Of a stretch of 64,000 bases of DNA, positions 10,807-21,861 are shown piece by piece. The position numbers and the translations under genes were made by a program. A model generated the notes under the pieces. That model was given only the letters and a program-made list of their open reading frames with translations. It had not been told where the DNA came from and searched no databases. This DNA is from Acrasis kona (lineage: Eukaryota; Heterolobosea; Eutetramitea; Acrasida; Acrasidae): the NCBI GenBank assembly GCA_026419775.2, contig JAOPGA020000966.1:107460-171459 (forward strand), in the 5' to 3' direction. The first letter of the stretch is position 1, and each line of letters begins with the position of its first letter.

Positions 10807-12289
10807 ATGTTCATCAGAAGGGCTTCCAGACCATTACGTAATTTGCAATACGTAACTCAAAAGTATAGTAAAGAAACAGCGTCCCATAGCTATGTTCTTG
10901 ATCAAATAAAAGACTTGGCACCAGCAATATCACATCAAACAAATTTTGTTACTGATCGTGCTCAAGGATCCTACATTTACGATGATGCTAATAACGAAAA
11001 GTATCTTGACTTCACTTGCGGTATTGGAGTGACAAACACAGGTACTTTTAATACCACAATAATAATCCAATAACACAATCAGGTCACTGCCACCCCAAAG
11101 TAGTCAAAGCCATTCAAGATCAAGCAGGTAAACTCCTTCATGGTCAGGTCAACATCGTCAACCATGCACCCATGGGAACATTGATTGGCAAACTCAAAGA
11201 AAAAGTCATTTTCGACAAGAAGTTAGATACATTCTTTTTCGCGAACAGTGGTGCTGAAGCCGTTGAAAATGCAATCAAGATGGCCAAACATTACACCAAA
11301 CGTACCAACGTCATTGTCTTTCAAGGATCATTCCACGGAAGAACTGTTGCCACAATGAGTCTTACCACATCAAAGATCATTTACCGTGTAGGACAACAAG
11401 TAAGTACATCATCATTTACATCACATTAAAACATCAAAAGCCTTTAATGTCAGGAGTCCACGTCGCTCCATTCCCATACTGCCACCACTGCGTTTGCAAT
11501 TCAAAACCATCACATACCTGCGGAGATCGCATCGAAAGTGACTGCTGCATGGACCCTATCAAGCACCTTAAAACTTTATTCAAACAACAAACATCGCCAC
11601 AAGAAACAGCTGCCATCCTAATTGAACCAGTATTAGGTGAGGGAGGATACGTACCTGCTCCAAAGAAATTCATGCAAGAGTTAAGGTCCATATGCGACGA
11701 ACATGGAATTGTTTTCATTGCTGACGAGGTCCAAACTGGTTTCGGAAGAACAGGAAAATACTTTGCGATGGAACATTCTGGAGTAGTACCCGACTTACTT
11801 GTCATGGCCAAGGGAATAGCATCCGGACTGCCACTGAGTGGTGTCGTCGGTAACAAAAAGTTCATGGAGAAGAGTCCTGTAGGATCCCTTGGTGGTACTT
11901 ATGGTGGAAACGCTCTTGCTTGTGCTGCTGCATGTGGGACCATTGATGCTATTGAGGAGGAAGGTATGTTGGAAAATGCCACAAAGATGGGAGAGTACTT
12001 GAGAGGAAGATTGAACGAAATAAAGAAAAAGCATCCTAGTCTTGTCGGTGATGTCAGAGGCGAGGGATTGATGCTTGCCGTTGAGTTCAAGTCCGAAGAT
12101 GTTGGGTATGGCTTTTCAAGTGCCGTCGCTAAAAACGCATTGAAGCACAAGTTACTTTTGTTGACAACTAGCATCTATGAAACTTTGAGGATCATCCCGC
12201 CCATTAATGTGAGCAAAGAAGAAGTCGACATTGCTGTGGACATACTTGATAAATGTATTGAAGAGGCTAAAGCCGACATAAAGTTGTAA
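10807..12289 (+). CDS. class-III PLP aminotransferase, GABA transaminase-like, mitochondrial
   Basis: Three exons (10807-11041, 11083-11399, 11441-12289) give 466 residues. The N-terminus is rich in Arg/Ser/Tyr and lacks acids (MFIRRASRPLRN), as expected of a mitochondrial presequence. Class-III landmarks are FANSGAEAVENAIKMA (cofactor phosphate), GSFHGRT, ADEVQTGFGRTG (Asp for the pyridine nitrogen) and MAKGIASGLPLSG, whose Lys should form the Schiff base. The best fit is 4-aminobutyrate or a related omega-amino acid:2-oxo acid transaminase feeding succinic semialdehyde to the TCA cycle. Ornithine or alanine-glyoxylate transaminase cannot be excluded by eye. A CHHC/CNSKP/TCG stretch after GVHVAPFPY looks metal-site-like, as in some GABA-T sequences. 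Confidence 0.9.
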
Positions 12290-12342
12290 GGTTTGTTTTA
12301 TTGTGTGAATGTTCATCTTTGTACACCTTCTTCGCTTCCTAC

Positions 12343-12486
12343 TTAATCTATTTTGATCTGATCTGAGTTCTTCTCTGTACTAACTTTATAAATCCAATAA
12401 ACGAATGCCGCTACGTGCAGAGCGATCAATGATACTACGAATAAGGCGAGTGGTTGTCCTCCAAGTGCGTCCGAAAGTGAACTCAT
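12343..12486 (-). CDS. 47-aa single-pass membrane protein
   Basis: Reading the minus strand from the ATG at 12486 gives 47 codons ending in TAA. The layout is an N-terminal MSSLSDALGGQP segment, one clean hydrophobic span (ALFVVSLIALHVAAFVYWIY) and a charged tail (KVSTEKNSDQIKID). This is the size and topology of small accessory subunits of ER or mitochondrial membrane complexes such as OST4-type proteins. I cannot name it. It is convergent with the transaminase gene, about 50 bp apart. Confidence 0.65.
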   Translation of the reverse strand: MSSLSDALGGQPLALFVVSLIALHVAAFVYWIYKVSTEKNSDQIKID

Positions 12487-12950
12487 TGTTTTGTCAGTTT
12501 AGTTGGCTTACAAAACATTGATCAACTGCGAATCTTGAATGGACAGGAGAGGTCAATTATTTATGTTGATAAAGAAAGTATTATTGGTGCAATCTGGTCA
12601 ATGAATCGTGTTTTGGAAAGTAAATAATTAGTATTGAGTTTTATTAATGAAAAATTTTGTTTCAAATTTCAAGCAACATTTAGAAAAAATAAGTATACTA
12701 ATAGAATGAAATAATAAATGTAATCAATTTGAAACATTAATTGTGATAAGGTATTATGATTCAATGTTGATTCTACCAGTCTTCCACTCCACTAATTGTG
12801 AAAACTATATTGCAAACTTGTTAAAAGGCTACATGACGCGTGATGTAAAGTAGTATTCCAATGTTGATGATGGCAGTTGCATCCTTTTTGTTTTGTTCAG
12901 TCAACTCAACTTCGTCCAATAGGTTATTTTCCCTAAAACTAACATCTACC
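12487..12950. other. intergenic stretch, no confirmed gene
   Basis: This is AT-rich DNA upstream of two genes facing away from each other. A plus-strand frame is open at about 12482-12615 and ends with a protein-like tail (GAIWSMNRVLESK), but it has no ATG at its start. A minus-strand frame at 12821-12952 is listed separately. I see no RNA gene here. Confidence 0.4.
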
Positions 12951-12952
12951 AT
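12821..12952 (-). CDS. possible 43-aa tail-anchored protein
   Basis: Starting at the minus-strand ATG at 12952, the frame encodes an acidic/polar head (ENNLLDEVELTEQNKKD) and a short hydrophobic tail (AIINIGILLYITRHVAF), then TAA. The composition looks coding. Its ATG overlaps, on the opposite strand, the ATG proposed for the QCR7 gene (CATG at 12950-12953), so at least one of the two starts may be wrong. Confidence 0.25.
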   Translation of the reverse strand: MVDVSFRENNLLDEVELTEQNKKDATAIINIGILLYITRHVAF

Positions 12953-13635
12953 GTTGCGCCCCATTATCACCTCCAACATCAAAAAGGCAGCGGCCAAACT
13001 TCTAAATCTTTCAAACATACCCCAATCTGAGAAGTTAGCAGCAGTAAACACATTGACAAAGCGCGGTCAGTTTAATGTATATGAGCAGTATGTGTTAACA
13101 TTTAACGCGATTGTTCTTACTTTCTTGCAATAGATTCCCAGTTGTTCAACCTTGGTTCAAATACACAGTCATTCCCGAAGAAGAGCTACAATGGTGGGAA
13201 CTTGTTGAAAAGAAGTCAATGTACTGGTTGAGACTAAAGAACCGTTATCCAAAATATGGTTTGTTGGCTGACGACATTATATCCAATGAGAGCCCCGTAG
13301 TTATGGAGGCCGTCAACCGTCTACCTCAAGAAATTAGAGATGCAAGAACCCGTCGCATATCAAGAGTATGTTTTTTTTGTTAACTGTGAAATTGTAACAT
13401 CATGTAGGCAACAGACTTGGTAGTCAACATGAAGTTACTTCCTGATACCTACTGGACTACCGTCGAAGAGGATGTAGCATATCTACAACCATACATCCGC
13501 TGGGTTGAATCAGAGTTTGAAGAACATGACTCAGAGACCCTCCTACGAAATGACGCGCCCATTCCATTCCACTTGTCTATTGACCACAACAAGTTTGAAA
13601 ACGGACAAATCTTCAAGCAACGTTTTGTTGATTAA
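12951..13635 (+). CDS. ubiquinol-cytochrome c reductase complex subunit QCR7/UQCRB-like
   Basis: Exons 12951-13087, 13134-13365 and 13408-13635 are joined by introns of 46 and 42 nt and give 198 residues. The C-terminal 110 residues match the 14-kDa subunit of complex III: KYGLLADDII, then RLPQEIRDARTRRISR, LLPDTYW, EEDVAYLQPYI. In this family the protein sits on the matrix side of the inner membrane and stabilises cytochrome b. The N-terminus (about 70 residues before the conserved core, beginning MLRPIITSNIKKAAAKL) is longer than in animals or yeast and could act as a targeting sequence. An in-frame upstream ATG at 12861 would lengthen it further. Confidence 0.85.
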
Positions 13636-13734
13636 ATTCTGGAGTGTAAACACATTTTATTGTATTAAAAAAGATGGGATTTTAATCATTTGGATATTTT
13701 TTTATTTTTACAATTAAATGTTGCGTTATGGTGT

Positions 13735-15414
13735 TTAGGACTTGTATTGTATTGCTAGTTTCATCAGTTCCAAGTTCCATTTTACAGTTGCCACGCACGA
13801 GTCTACATCTCCATGGTCAACATCCCCAATTTCAAACCATAATGTTTCAGAATTTGACGTATCGACTACTGAAAATTCAATCGCACATTTCGACTTTGAA
13901 TGGTAATCTTCCATCCACTTTCTTAGTTCGTCCTTCTCTAAAACTTTGTCTTGTTTGACTTGTCCAACAAAATCGGAAGTCAATAGCAAACCTCTTACAA
14001 TACCATTCCTTGTGTGGATATCCTTCGCTACTTGCTCATCAGAAGTTTCCATCACATGTTGCATTAGGCCGCTCATGTCTACGTCCAAGTACTGAGATAA
14101 TTTGGGCGTCCGCTGTACTTCAACATCTACTGGTATACTGCCCTTTATCACTTTTACCAAGCGATCGTTAATATAGTGCATATAATACAAAGGTATGTCC
14201 TGTTTAGAATTTGATAATACAATCATATCAGGCTTGAGCTTCATGCTCTCTATCACTAAGCCTGACAGCAAAATGTCTTCCCCAAGCTTCTCTAATGAAG
14301 GAAGGTAAATATCAGATGGGAGGCAATTGCCGAACAACAGGGAGTTTGAACCACAGATCGAAGACGGAAACTTAAACAAGTGTTGCATAACAATAATAAT
14401 ATTAGTTGAGAATGCGTCCTCCATTATGACATCGTGTAGGATATGAGAGAACAACTTAATGTCAGATGATTTTGGAGGCGATGCCTGGCAATGCTTTTCC
14501 AGCAGAGACTCTAAATGCTTGTATTTATCAAAGTCAGTAGCGTGAAATACACTTTTGAAAGCTTGATCTAGTACTCCATTTTGTGCCCAGCATCCTTCGT
14601 TGCCTTTGACAATATCGTGAATGGCATGAAGCCACATTGATAGATGTGATTTATTGATGATATAATCGAGCAACTCATTTGAGCTTACAAAAAAATCATA
14701 AGATATGCCTAGTAATGATGGTCTCTTTTGAGCATGATGACCATCTTTCATTTTTATTGGCTTGTGGTTCAAATGAATCAAGTGTTTGTAATAGAACAAA
14801 GCCTCAGAGGAGTTACTGAATACATGTTTGTATTTTACGTCTCCTCCCGCAATCCAATTGGATTTAATATGTACAATATTATCAATTGAGGTATCACTAT
14901 AGGAGACATCCGAAAAGAACGACCCGAACTGAACAATTTTGTTGTGAGAGTTGGTTTTTATCATCTTGTTTGCTGCTTGTACAAAGTTTTCATCGTGCAA
15001 AAATAGGGGTGTAAACCTTCTCCTCTTCTTTTTTATTCTCTGGTTTTTATTTAATCTTATTTGTTTATCAATAATTGGGTGAGCTAAGTCCTTTTCTGAT
15101 ATTACAGAATCATGGTCCTTTGGTGGCGTAGTAACAATTTTATTGTTCAAAAAGTCATTGTTAAGGAGTAGATTATTCTTTCTGTCAAAATCAACAACAT
15201 CAACTTGAGAGTCACGTGTGGTCAAAACAATTGGATTGTTAAGAGTCTCATCTATATCTGTTGTATGTACCCTCTGTGATATATTCATTACTTTCGAGTA
15301 CATAAATATGTAAATTGTGAGAGCACTGACAAGAGCAATCATTAAAATCCAATAGCATCCCCTGCATCTTCGTTTAGAAGGGACCAGATACTTGCTCTTA
15401 GTATACTTTGACAT
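13735..15414 (-). CDS. type II membrane protein, unknown, 559 aa
   Basis: I start at the ATG at 15414. A short basic cytoplasmic tail (SKYTKSKYLVPSKRRCRG) precedes one hydrophobic span at about residues 20-42, then about 515 residues that would be lumenal. This is the layout of Golgi glycosyltransferases and similar enzymes, and a basic cluster (KKKRRRF) follows in the stem. I could not find a DxD or other diagnostic motif that I trust, so no activity is assigned. The gene is divergent from the PNKP gene and shares about 230 bp of upstream DNA with it. Confidence 0.7.
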   Translation of the reverse strand: MSKYTKSKYLVPSKRRCRGCYWILMIALVSALTIYIFMYSKVMNISQRVHTTDIDETLNNPIVLTTRDSQVDVVDFDRKNNLLLNNDFLNNKIVTTPPKDHDSVISEKDLAHPIIDKQIRLNKNQRIKKKRRRFTPLFLHDENFVQAANKMIKTNSHNKIVQFGSFFSDVSYSDTSIDNIVHIKSNWIAGGDVKYKHVFSNSSEALFYYKHLIHLNHKPIKMKDGHHAQKRPSLLGISYDFFVSSNELLDYIINKSHLSMWLHAIHDIVKGNEGCWAQNGVLDQAFKSVFHATDFDKYKHLESLLEKHCQASPPKSSDIKLFSHILHDVIMEDAFSTNIIIVMQHLFKFPSSICGSNSLLFGNCLPSDIYLPSLEKLGEDILLSGLVIESMKLKPDMIVLSNSKQDIPLYYMHYINDRLVKVIKGSIPVDVEVQRTPKLSQYLDVDMSGLMQHVMETSDEQVAKDIHTRNGIVRGLLLTSDFVGQVKQDKVLEKDELRKWMEDYHSKSKCAIEFSVVDTSNSETLWFEIGDVDHGDVDSCVATVKWNLELMKLAIQYKS

Positions 15415-15644
15415 TTGACAAGTTTTGTAATTAAAGATCAATTTTTTGAAGGATTTTTTATGAATACTGTTTATCGCTGAACAAGAGGAAGATATGATGT
15501 TTATGATCAGTTTTTAATCATATTTTGCATACCAGTTTATCTTTGGATTAATTCTACCAAATGCTTGAACGATTGTAATGACACCTGAGATAAAAGGCAC
15601 ACACTTGAGATTTTTTGCTGTCATCAAATAATAATAGTCAAACA

Positions 15645-16970
15645 ATGTCAAGGAGAGCCGCGACCAAGAGAAAGTATGTAGAAATAGACTCAGATAACGA
15701 CAGCCCTCATGAAAACGAAGACGAGGAGGAAGTTGAAGAAATGGTACAAAAGAAGTCAAAGAAGTCTGACCTTGGTGATTGGGTGAGGGAGGATGGAGTT
15801 TTGATCCTTAAGCACAAAAAATTCAGTGCCAAGCCCACCGGTAACAAAATATTAGCTTTCGACTTGGTAAAACATTACTTTCGATCCAGCAATCTAATCA
15901 CGTTATAGGATTCTACAATCACTGAAACCATATCTGGTGCAACGTTTGCTAAAAATGCCACCGATTGGAAGTTTTGGGACGAGTCAATTCCAGAGAAAAT
16001 GAAGGAGTCAGCGAAGGAAGGGTTTATTCTGGTTATCTTCACAAACCAAGGTGGAATTACCAAGAAAAAAACTACTGTTGCTCACGTGATAGGCAGAATT
16101 GAAAACGTTATTTCGGCTACTGTTGGAGATGACATCCCTTTCCTTGCTTTTGCTGCACCTCAAGACGACCACTATCGTAAACCCTCAACTGGAATGTGGG
16201 ACAGGATGGTGAAAGACTTTTTCGAGAACGACCCAAGCAGAATCGACATTAACGAATCCATCTATGTAGGTGACGCCGCCGGTAGGTTAGCAGAATGGAA
16301 GAAGGGAAAGAAAAAGGACTTTTCGTGTAGTGACAGAAAATATGCTTTAAACATTGGCCTCAAATTCTTAACACCAGAACAATTCTTTTTGGGCGAAAAC
16401 GAAACCAAAAAATGGAAGTTTGATGTAATTGAACCAAAAGTACTTTTCAAAGATGTAAAGGAACCTTACAAAACAGCCGATCTCATTTCAGACAAACAAG
16501 AGTTGGTACTATTTACAGGTTGGCCAGCTTCTGGGAAATCAACTTTTTACCGCAAACACTTTGAACCCAATGACTATGTCCACGTGAACAGAGATACATT
16601 AAAAACTCCAGCAAAATGTAAGAGCACTACAGTATCCGCTCTCAAGTCCGGAAAGAGCGTGGTGATTGACAACACAAATGGAAAAGCTTCCGATAGAAAA
16701 GAGTATCTCAAGTTGGCAGAGAATGCGGGTGTGGAAAAGAGGTGTTTCGTCTTTGACACGCCAAGAAATGTAGCGGAGCACTTGAACTTACTTCGTGAAA
16801 AGGTGACCAAAGGAGATTCCAAGCATGTACCTGGTGTTGCTTACAACATATACAATAAGAATAGAGATGATGTAGATGAAGATGAGGGTTGGGACGAAAT
16901 TAAAACCATCGAGTTTATACCAACATTTAGCGACGACAATGAGAAGAAAGTGTTTTATCAGTACACCTAA
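15645..16970 (+). CDS. PNKP: bifunctional polynucleotide kinase 3'-phosphatase (PNKP)
   Basis: Exons 15645-15866 and 15909-16970 (42-nt intron) give 427 residues. After an acidic, basic-flanked N-terminus that lacks an obvious FHA domain, the phosphatase half carries the HAD nucleophile motif FDLDSTIT, which the intron splits between L and D. It continues with FTNQGGI and YVGDAAGR. The kinase half carries the Walker A loop GWPASGKST, then NRDTLK and VVIDNTNG. The enzyme removes 3'-phosphates and adds 5'-phosphates at DNA strand breaks in base-excision and end-joining repair in the nucleus. Lack of the FHA module, as in plants and many protists, is an observation from length and sequence. Confidence 0.93.
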
Positions 16971-17255
16971 ATAAACTAAAAATTCTTTTAAGCGACTTGC
17001 AACATGTACCATTCGTCTTTTTGTTTTCATTACACATGGTTGAATTATATGGTCGTTTAGTTACAACAAAGAACTACTTTCAAATTCGACGAGCTCGTTG
17101 TATTTTTGATGTTTTGAACAGTCCTTATTATGTGCGGAGAACTCTGAAGGAATTTTTTTGCGCGGTGTGGAGAAATTGGTCCTTCAACGGTCAAGACATT
17201 ATAATTACAAAACCCCTCAAACGAATATCAACACAACAAAATCACAGTAACAAAG
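16971..17255. other. intergenic stretch with an upstream open frame
   Basis: This segment lies between the PNKP stop and the acyltransferase start. A plus-strand frame with an ATG at 17036 is open to 17269 and so overlaps the first codons of the next gene in another frame. It reads moderately protein-like (NYFQIRRARCIFDVLN) but I recognise nothing; it may be a chance or upstream open frame. No terminator or RNA gene is visible. Confidence 0.35.
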
Positions 17256-18883
17256 ATGTCAGGGACTGATGTACTATCAGGAATGGACAACATGTGGTTC
17301 ATCATGGAGGACCTTGTTGATTTTAACCCAGCATGCGCAGGCACATACACCTTTAGGGGCGAAGTGGACATCAAGAAAGTAGAGGAACAGATGCACAGAC
17401 AAATAGCTAGATTTCCTCGATATCGTAAAAAACTTGCCAATCTACAAAATACTTGGAGCGGTGCATCTTTTGTGGATGATCCTGACTTCCATGTCATGAA
17501 ACATTTATCGTCCGTTCGGCTCAAGAGCAAAAATGGAAGCGACTACGTAGGTAGGGATGAACTAGAGGAATTCGTTGGTCATTTCGTAGCAGAACCTTGG
17601 GATTTTGGACGTCCACTATGGCAAACCGTAATCATTGAAAATTACCGAGACGAAACCGGAGCACTAAGCGCGATGGTAACTAAAGGTCACCACGCCCTCA
17701 CAGATGGACAAGGGTTTGTAATGTCACAGATGGCCGTCACCTCATTTGGTAAAGAGCTCGACCGTGTCATGGAAGGTGGAAAACAAAAATTACATGATGC
17801 CAAGCGCGGTTTACTACCTCCATCACAATACCACCCCTCTTTAAAAAAATTGGATGCGTACCAAGGTGCTATATGGCTAAGATTCCTATTGCTTTGTCTT
17901 TATTGGACCCTTTGGTTCATTAACTTATGGATTGATTCTTTATGGTCAGTTACTCAAGCCACTCAGGCCATCTTTTTCTGGTTTATGACGTTTTGGAGGT
18001 AAGTCTCATTTTTACATTTGCCATTTACATTTTTAGGAGGTCCATGCTCACACCTCACTACTATGGTCAAAGAGTGAGAGAAAAAGAGTACTCGACTTCA
18101 GAAGAGTTCCCCATGGAGGAAGTAAAGAGAATCCAAAAGGCATTCTCTAATTCGATTCACGTCACCCTTAATGACGTTGTATGTGCAATCATTTCTGATG
18201 TGGTAGCAGAAGAATTACATCAAAGAAAACCTGACGCTGGCGTAGTGAATGGTATCATTTCCATGATTAACAAGTACGTGCCGAATCCAATCGGTATCTT
18301 TATTCCAATCTCTCTGAGGAGCCCTGGAGATTGGACGATGACTAATCTTAGTACCGCTGCTTTGGCTTATTTGCCATCAAATTACACTGGGTCCAATCCA
18401 AGTTTCAAAACCATGTATGACCGCATTCATAGAACAAAACGTCGTTTGAATGTGCTAAAACATAGTCTTCTTCCCCGTATCAATTTTTGGTTGAATGACG
18501 TGCTTGGTATTTATCCTATTCTATGGCCCTTCCCTCTACTTTACAAAACTCCATTTGGTGTCTCTCCTCTTCGTTTTATCATGTCGTTCATCTTGGATCT
18601 TGTTTTTACTTCTTTCACAGCCATTGTGACCAATGTACCTGGACCAGCAAAGGAGCCTTTGAGAATGGCTGATGTTGAAGTGATTCGTTGGACTGCAATC
18701 CCTCCTCAAGCTGGAAAAGGCACATTGGCCATTGGTATCATTAGCTACGCTGGAGGTTTGAGCATATCAGTTGTCTCTGATAAGGTACCAGGAGCTGAAG
18801 GCATCACTAGACGTCTAACAGACAAATTTGAAAAACGATGGAAAGTTTACTTGGACGCTTCGGACAAAAAAATAAAGAATTAA
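17256..18883 (+). CDS. WS/DGAT-family wax ester synthase/diacylglycerol acyltransferase
   Basis: Exons 17256-17998 and 18037-18883 (38-nt intron) give 529 residues. The condensation-domain-like active-site motif HHALTDG is present at about residue 145 (family pattern HHxxxDG), preceded by PWDFGRPLWQ. A hydrophobic segment at about residues 205-245 is probably a membrane anchor. The C-terminal half shows the family landmarks FIPISLR, TNVPGPA and GLSISVVSDK. These enzymes use acyl-CoA to esterify fatty alcohols or diacylglycerol into storage lipids at the ER. Substrate preference cannot be told from sequence. Confidence 0.88.
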
Positions 18884-19018
18884 TTTTGTTTATTAATCTG
18901 AGTATTCATTCATTTAACTTGAGTTTTTTATAATGTGTCCTTCACTTACTTAACAGGTCGGTCTTTTTGAGCAACATGTCAACGTCAGTCAACAAGAACG
19001 AAAGGAAGTGTACACTGC

Positions 19019-20697
19019 ATGAGAGAAGATCAGAAGCGCCTCTATCAGATTTGTTATCTTCTATGGTTTTTTCTGTTAGTACATCGATTTAATGATAATT
19101 AACTGACCAAATTAGTGGAGTTTTTGGAGCACATAGATTTTATTTAAATTACAAAGTTACAGGAGGAATCTTCTTCGCGACATTTGGCCTGCTCTTGGTT
19201 GGATGGGCCTTGGACTCTGGAATGTTAGTTTTATACTTTTGACGACAAAATTAATATCAAACTAGACTACCAAGCCTTATCGATGAATATATAGCGAATA
19301 AGTATGGAGAAGATGTAGATTTACAATCTCCACAATCACCATCCAACGAAATATTTTCAGAAAACAATGCTGTTGATATAGAACTACAACCTGTCGTAGT
19401 GGAAAAACCTTGCATCAAGCATGTATTTGCAATTATGCTTCATGGTCGTAGCTATGACCAAATACTAGGGTGTCTTGCACAAAAAAATGGAGCAAACCAA
19501 TCAAGATTGAATTTTGGTAGCAATGGAGTGCCTTACTTCCAGAGACCGATGCAATATGACTACAATCAAGAAGAATTTGAACATTCATTAAACGAAACAC
19601 TCATACAAATGGACGGAAACTCATTCATCGAATCAGCACAAAGATCAGACGCATACAAGGGAACAGAATTTTATGCAGATCGATGGGATCAGGTCATGGG
19701 TTACTTTCCTTTGCACTCACTACCAGTCACTCACACGTTAGCAGAAAATTTTAGAGTTTGCGACAAATGGTTCAGTTCAGTTCCTGGTGATTCCTTATCA
19801 AACATTTTCTTCGCATTGACAGGTACCTCAAGAGGAGCAGTTGGTCATTCACTTCCGACAGAACTTGGAAAATATCAACAATCACAACAATCCATTTTCG
19901 ATAGGCTTAACGCTGCAGGAAAGAGTTGGAAGATTTATCACGAAGGAGTTGCAACATCACTTTTATTACCTTCTCAATGGGAACAAAACGGACCAAAAAA
20001 TTACAAGCCCATTACAGAGTTCAAACAGGATTGTGAAAATAAGAACATACCAGACTTTACTTTAATTGAGCCGAAATATGGAGGTGATGGGAATGATGAT
20101 GGATCCGTACACTCTTTGGCTAATGGACAAAACCTTCTTGCTAACGTTTATAATTCTGTAAAATGTAACGAGGAGTTATGGAACTCTAGTTTAATTGTTG
20201 TATTCTACTCTCAACATGGTGGTTTTTATGATCATATGAACCCTCCAGTGGCGACTGCTCCAGATCATTTAAATCATGATTATGCTTTTGATAGTTTGGG
20301 TGTGCGTGTTCCTGCAATGTTAATAAGTCCTCTCTTAGAAAAAGGTTTTGACTCACGTGTTTATGATCATACTTGTTTGTTGAGTTACATTTGTTCTTTG
20401 TATAATTTGAGTCCTCTTTCCGAAAGAGCGGCGTTGATGACTCCATTCGCAAAGGATGTTTTACAAACCCCACGGACGGATGTGCCTTCGTTTATTGAGG
20501 TTCCTGATAGAGACACAACCATTAGGAGTGGTCATGATGCGCTTCCGTTTACCAAGTTCCAAAAAGATGTTTACAATCAGTTTAGGAATCTAGCAAGACA
20601 CAAGGCCTGTTTAAAGGAAATTTTGAATCAGAACTATAAGACATGGAGCGAGTTTGAGAATATGTTTATGAAGGTGTTGAATGGAATGCAGAAATAA
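19019..20697 (+). CDS. TM2 domain fused to a phospholipase C/acid phosphatase-type (PF04185) domain, likely inactive
   Basis: Three exons (19019-19074, 19116-19223, 19266-20697) join in frame to give 531 residues. Residues about 8-65 are a TM2 domain: a first span, then GVFGAHRFYLNYK, then a second span ending WALDSGILPSLIDEY. From residue 105 the protein is a phosphoesterase of the PLC/AcpA family: PGDSLSN and LTGTS around the nucleophile, HGGFYDHMNPP, then LGVRVPAMLISP and YDHTCLLSYI. The nucleophile position keeps a Ser (S231). The metal-binding Glu-Asn pair of the family (ENRSFD) is here His-Gly (HGRSYD, 114-115), and the Asp-Glu pair (DEHGG) is Ser-Gln (SQHGG, 370-371). A membrane-tethered pseudoenzyme is therefore inferred. 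An out-of-frame ATG lies upstream at 18976. Confidence 0.8.
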
Positions 20698-20792
20698 AAT
20701 TTTTGATAAACAACAAGACTTTTCTCTTTTCTTAATGGAATGCAGCGCACACTTTTGTAAAAGTATATTTATAAACAAGCATTCAAACGAGC

Positions 20793-21861
20793 ATGTCCAA
20801 CAGCTTCGGCAATTTAGTCTATACAGACCTGTTTAGAAAGTTTTCAGAGACCAGATCGCATTTTGTTAAGCCAATACAACAACCAACTGGAAACTACAAC
20901 GAAGAAAGCGATGATGATTTTATTCCCCTCCGCTATCATGACAGTAGAAAAACAGATGATATTGAGCAAGGTGAATCATCGCAATATGGTAGTCAGGTAC
21001 CAGAGTGGCAAACCACACTTCGAGTTGTACAAAACGACATGGACCAGATTAGGCAATTAGTGGCAACATTACACATGTTGCACGAGCAACATTTGACCCC
21101 CAAAGTAAAAAAGAATGGCCCTGAAGAGGAAAGAAAAATAGAAATACAGACACAAGACATTAAAAGAGTAACTAAAATTTTTTCCTTTTAACTTACATAC
21201 CTCAAATAGATGTTCGCAAGCTGTAAAAAATCAGTAGAGTCGCTCGAAATAAAGAAGGAGGCAGAATCACAAGAGGATGTATTAAAGAAGAATCTAAAAA
21301 TAAGTCTTGTAACGGAGCTGACTGAGCTTGCAAAATCATTTAGGGAGAGTCAACAAGAATACCTCCATGGCATGAAACGTCTAAAATCAAAAAGAAAAGA
21401 ACTCACAATGTTTGATGACGGTGAAGATGATGCAGATGAAGCTGAAGCACAAGCCAGAATGCAATATGATTCTGTACGATAGTTTTTTTTTTGAACTTAT
21501 TAATTTTTCGTAGAGTTTCTCGGAAGATCAGGTCCAACAGTTAATTGCTAACCAACAAGACATCGTCAGGCGTGATGCGGAACTAAGAGACATTTTGAGG
21601 TCCATAACGGATCTGCAGGAATTATTCAAAGAATTTTACACATTAGTAATCGAACAAGGATCCCTTCTAGATCGGATTGATTACAACGTGGAACAAACTC
21701 AAATACATGTCAGGCAAGGAAATGAAAACCTACTTGTTGGAGAGAAATATCAAAAATGGGGAGCAATGACTTTATGTATAATTGTTTTGGTGATCGTCCT
21801 CCTGATTGTCGCTGGTGTTGTTATTCTTCGTGTGGCTGGGAAGCTCACTGGAGTGTTTTAG
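20793..21861 (+). CDS. STX16: Qa-SNARE, syntaxin-16/Tlg2-like
   Basis: Exons 20793-21167, 21210-21473 and 21514-21861 give 328 residues. The C-terminal exon holds the whole SNARE motif, from FSEDQVQQL through ITDLQELFKEF to VIEQGSLLDRIDYNVEQT. The expected central Gln lies in VIEQGS, and a 20-residue hydrophobic tail anchor follows near the end. The start (YTDLFRKFSETR) and acidic linker agree with the syntaxin-16 branch, which mediates endosome-to-trans-Golgi fusion. Introns are about 40 nt. Confidence 0.9.

Noticed and set aside
12482-12615. Plus-strand open frame ending in a protein-like tail
   Set aside because: It has no ATG near its start and lies antisense to the promoter of the 47-aa gene. 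Too short to call without a homologue.
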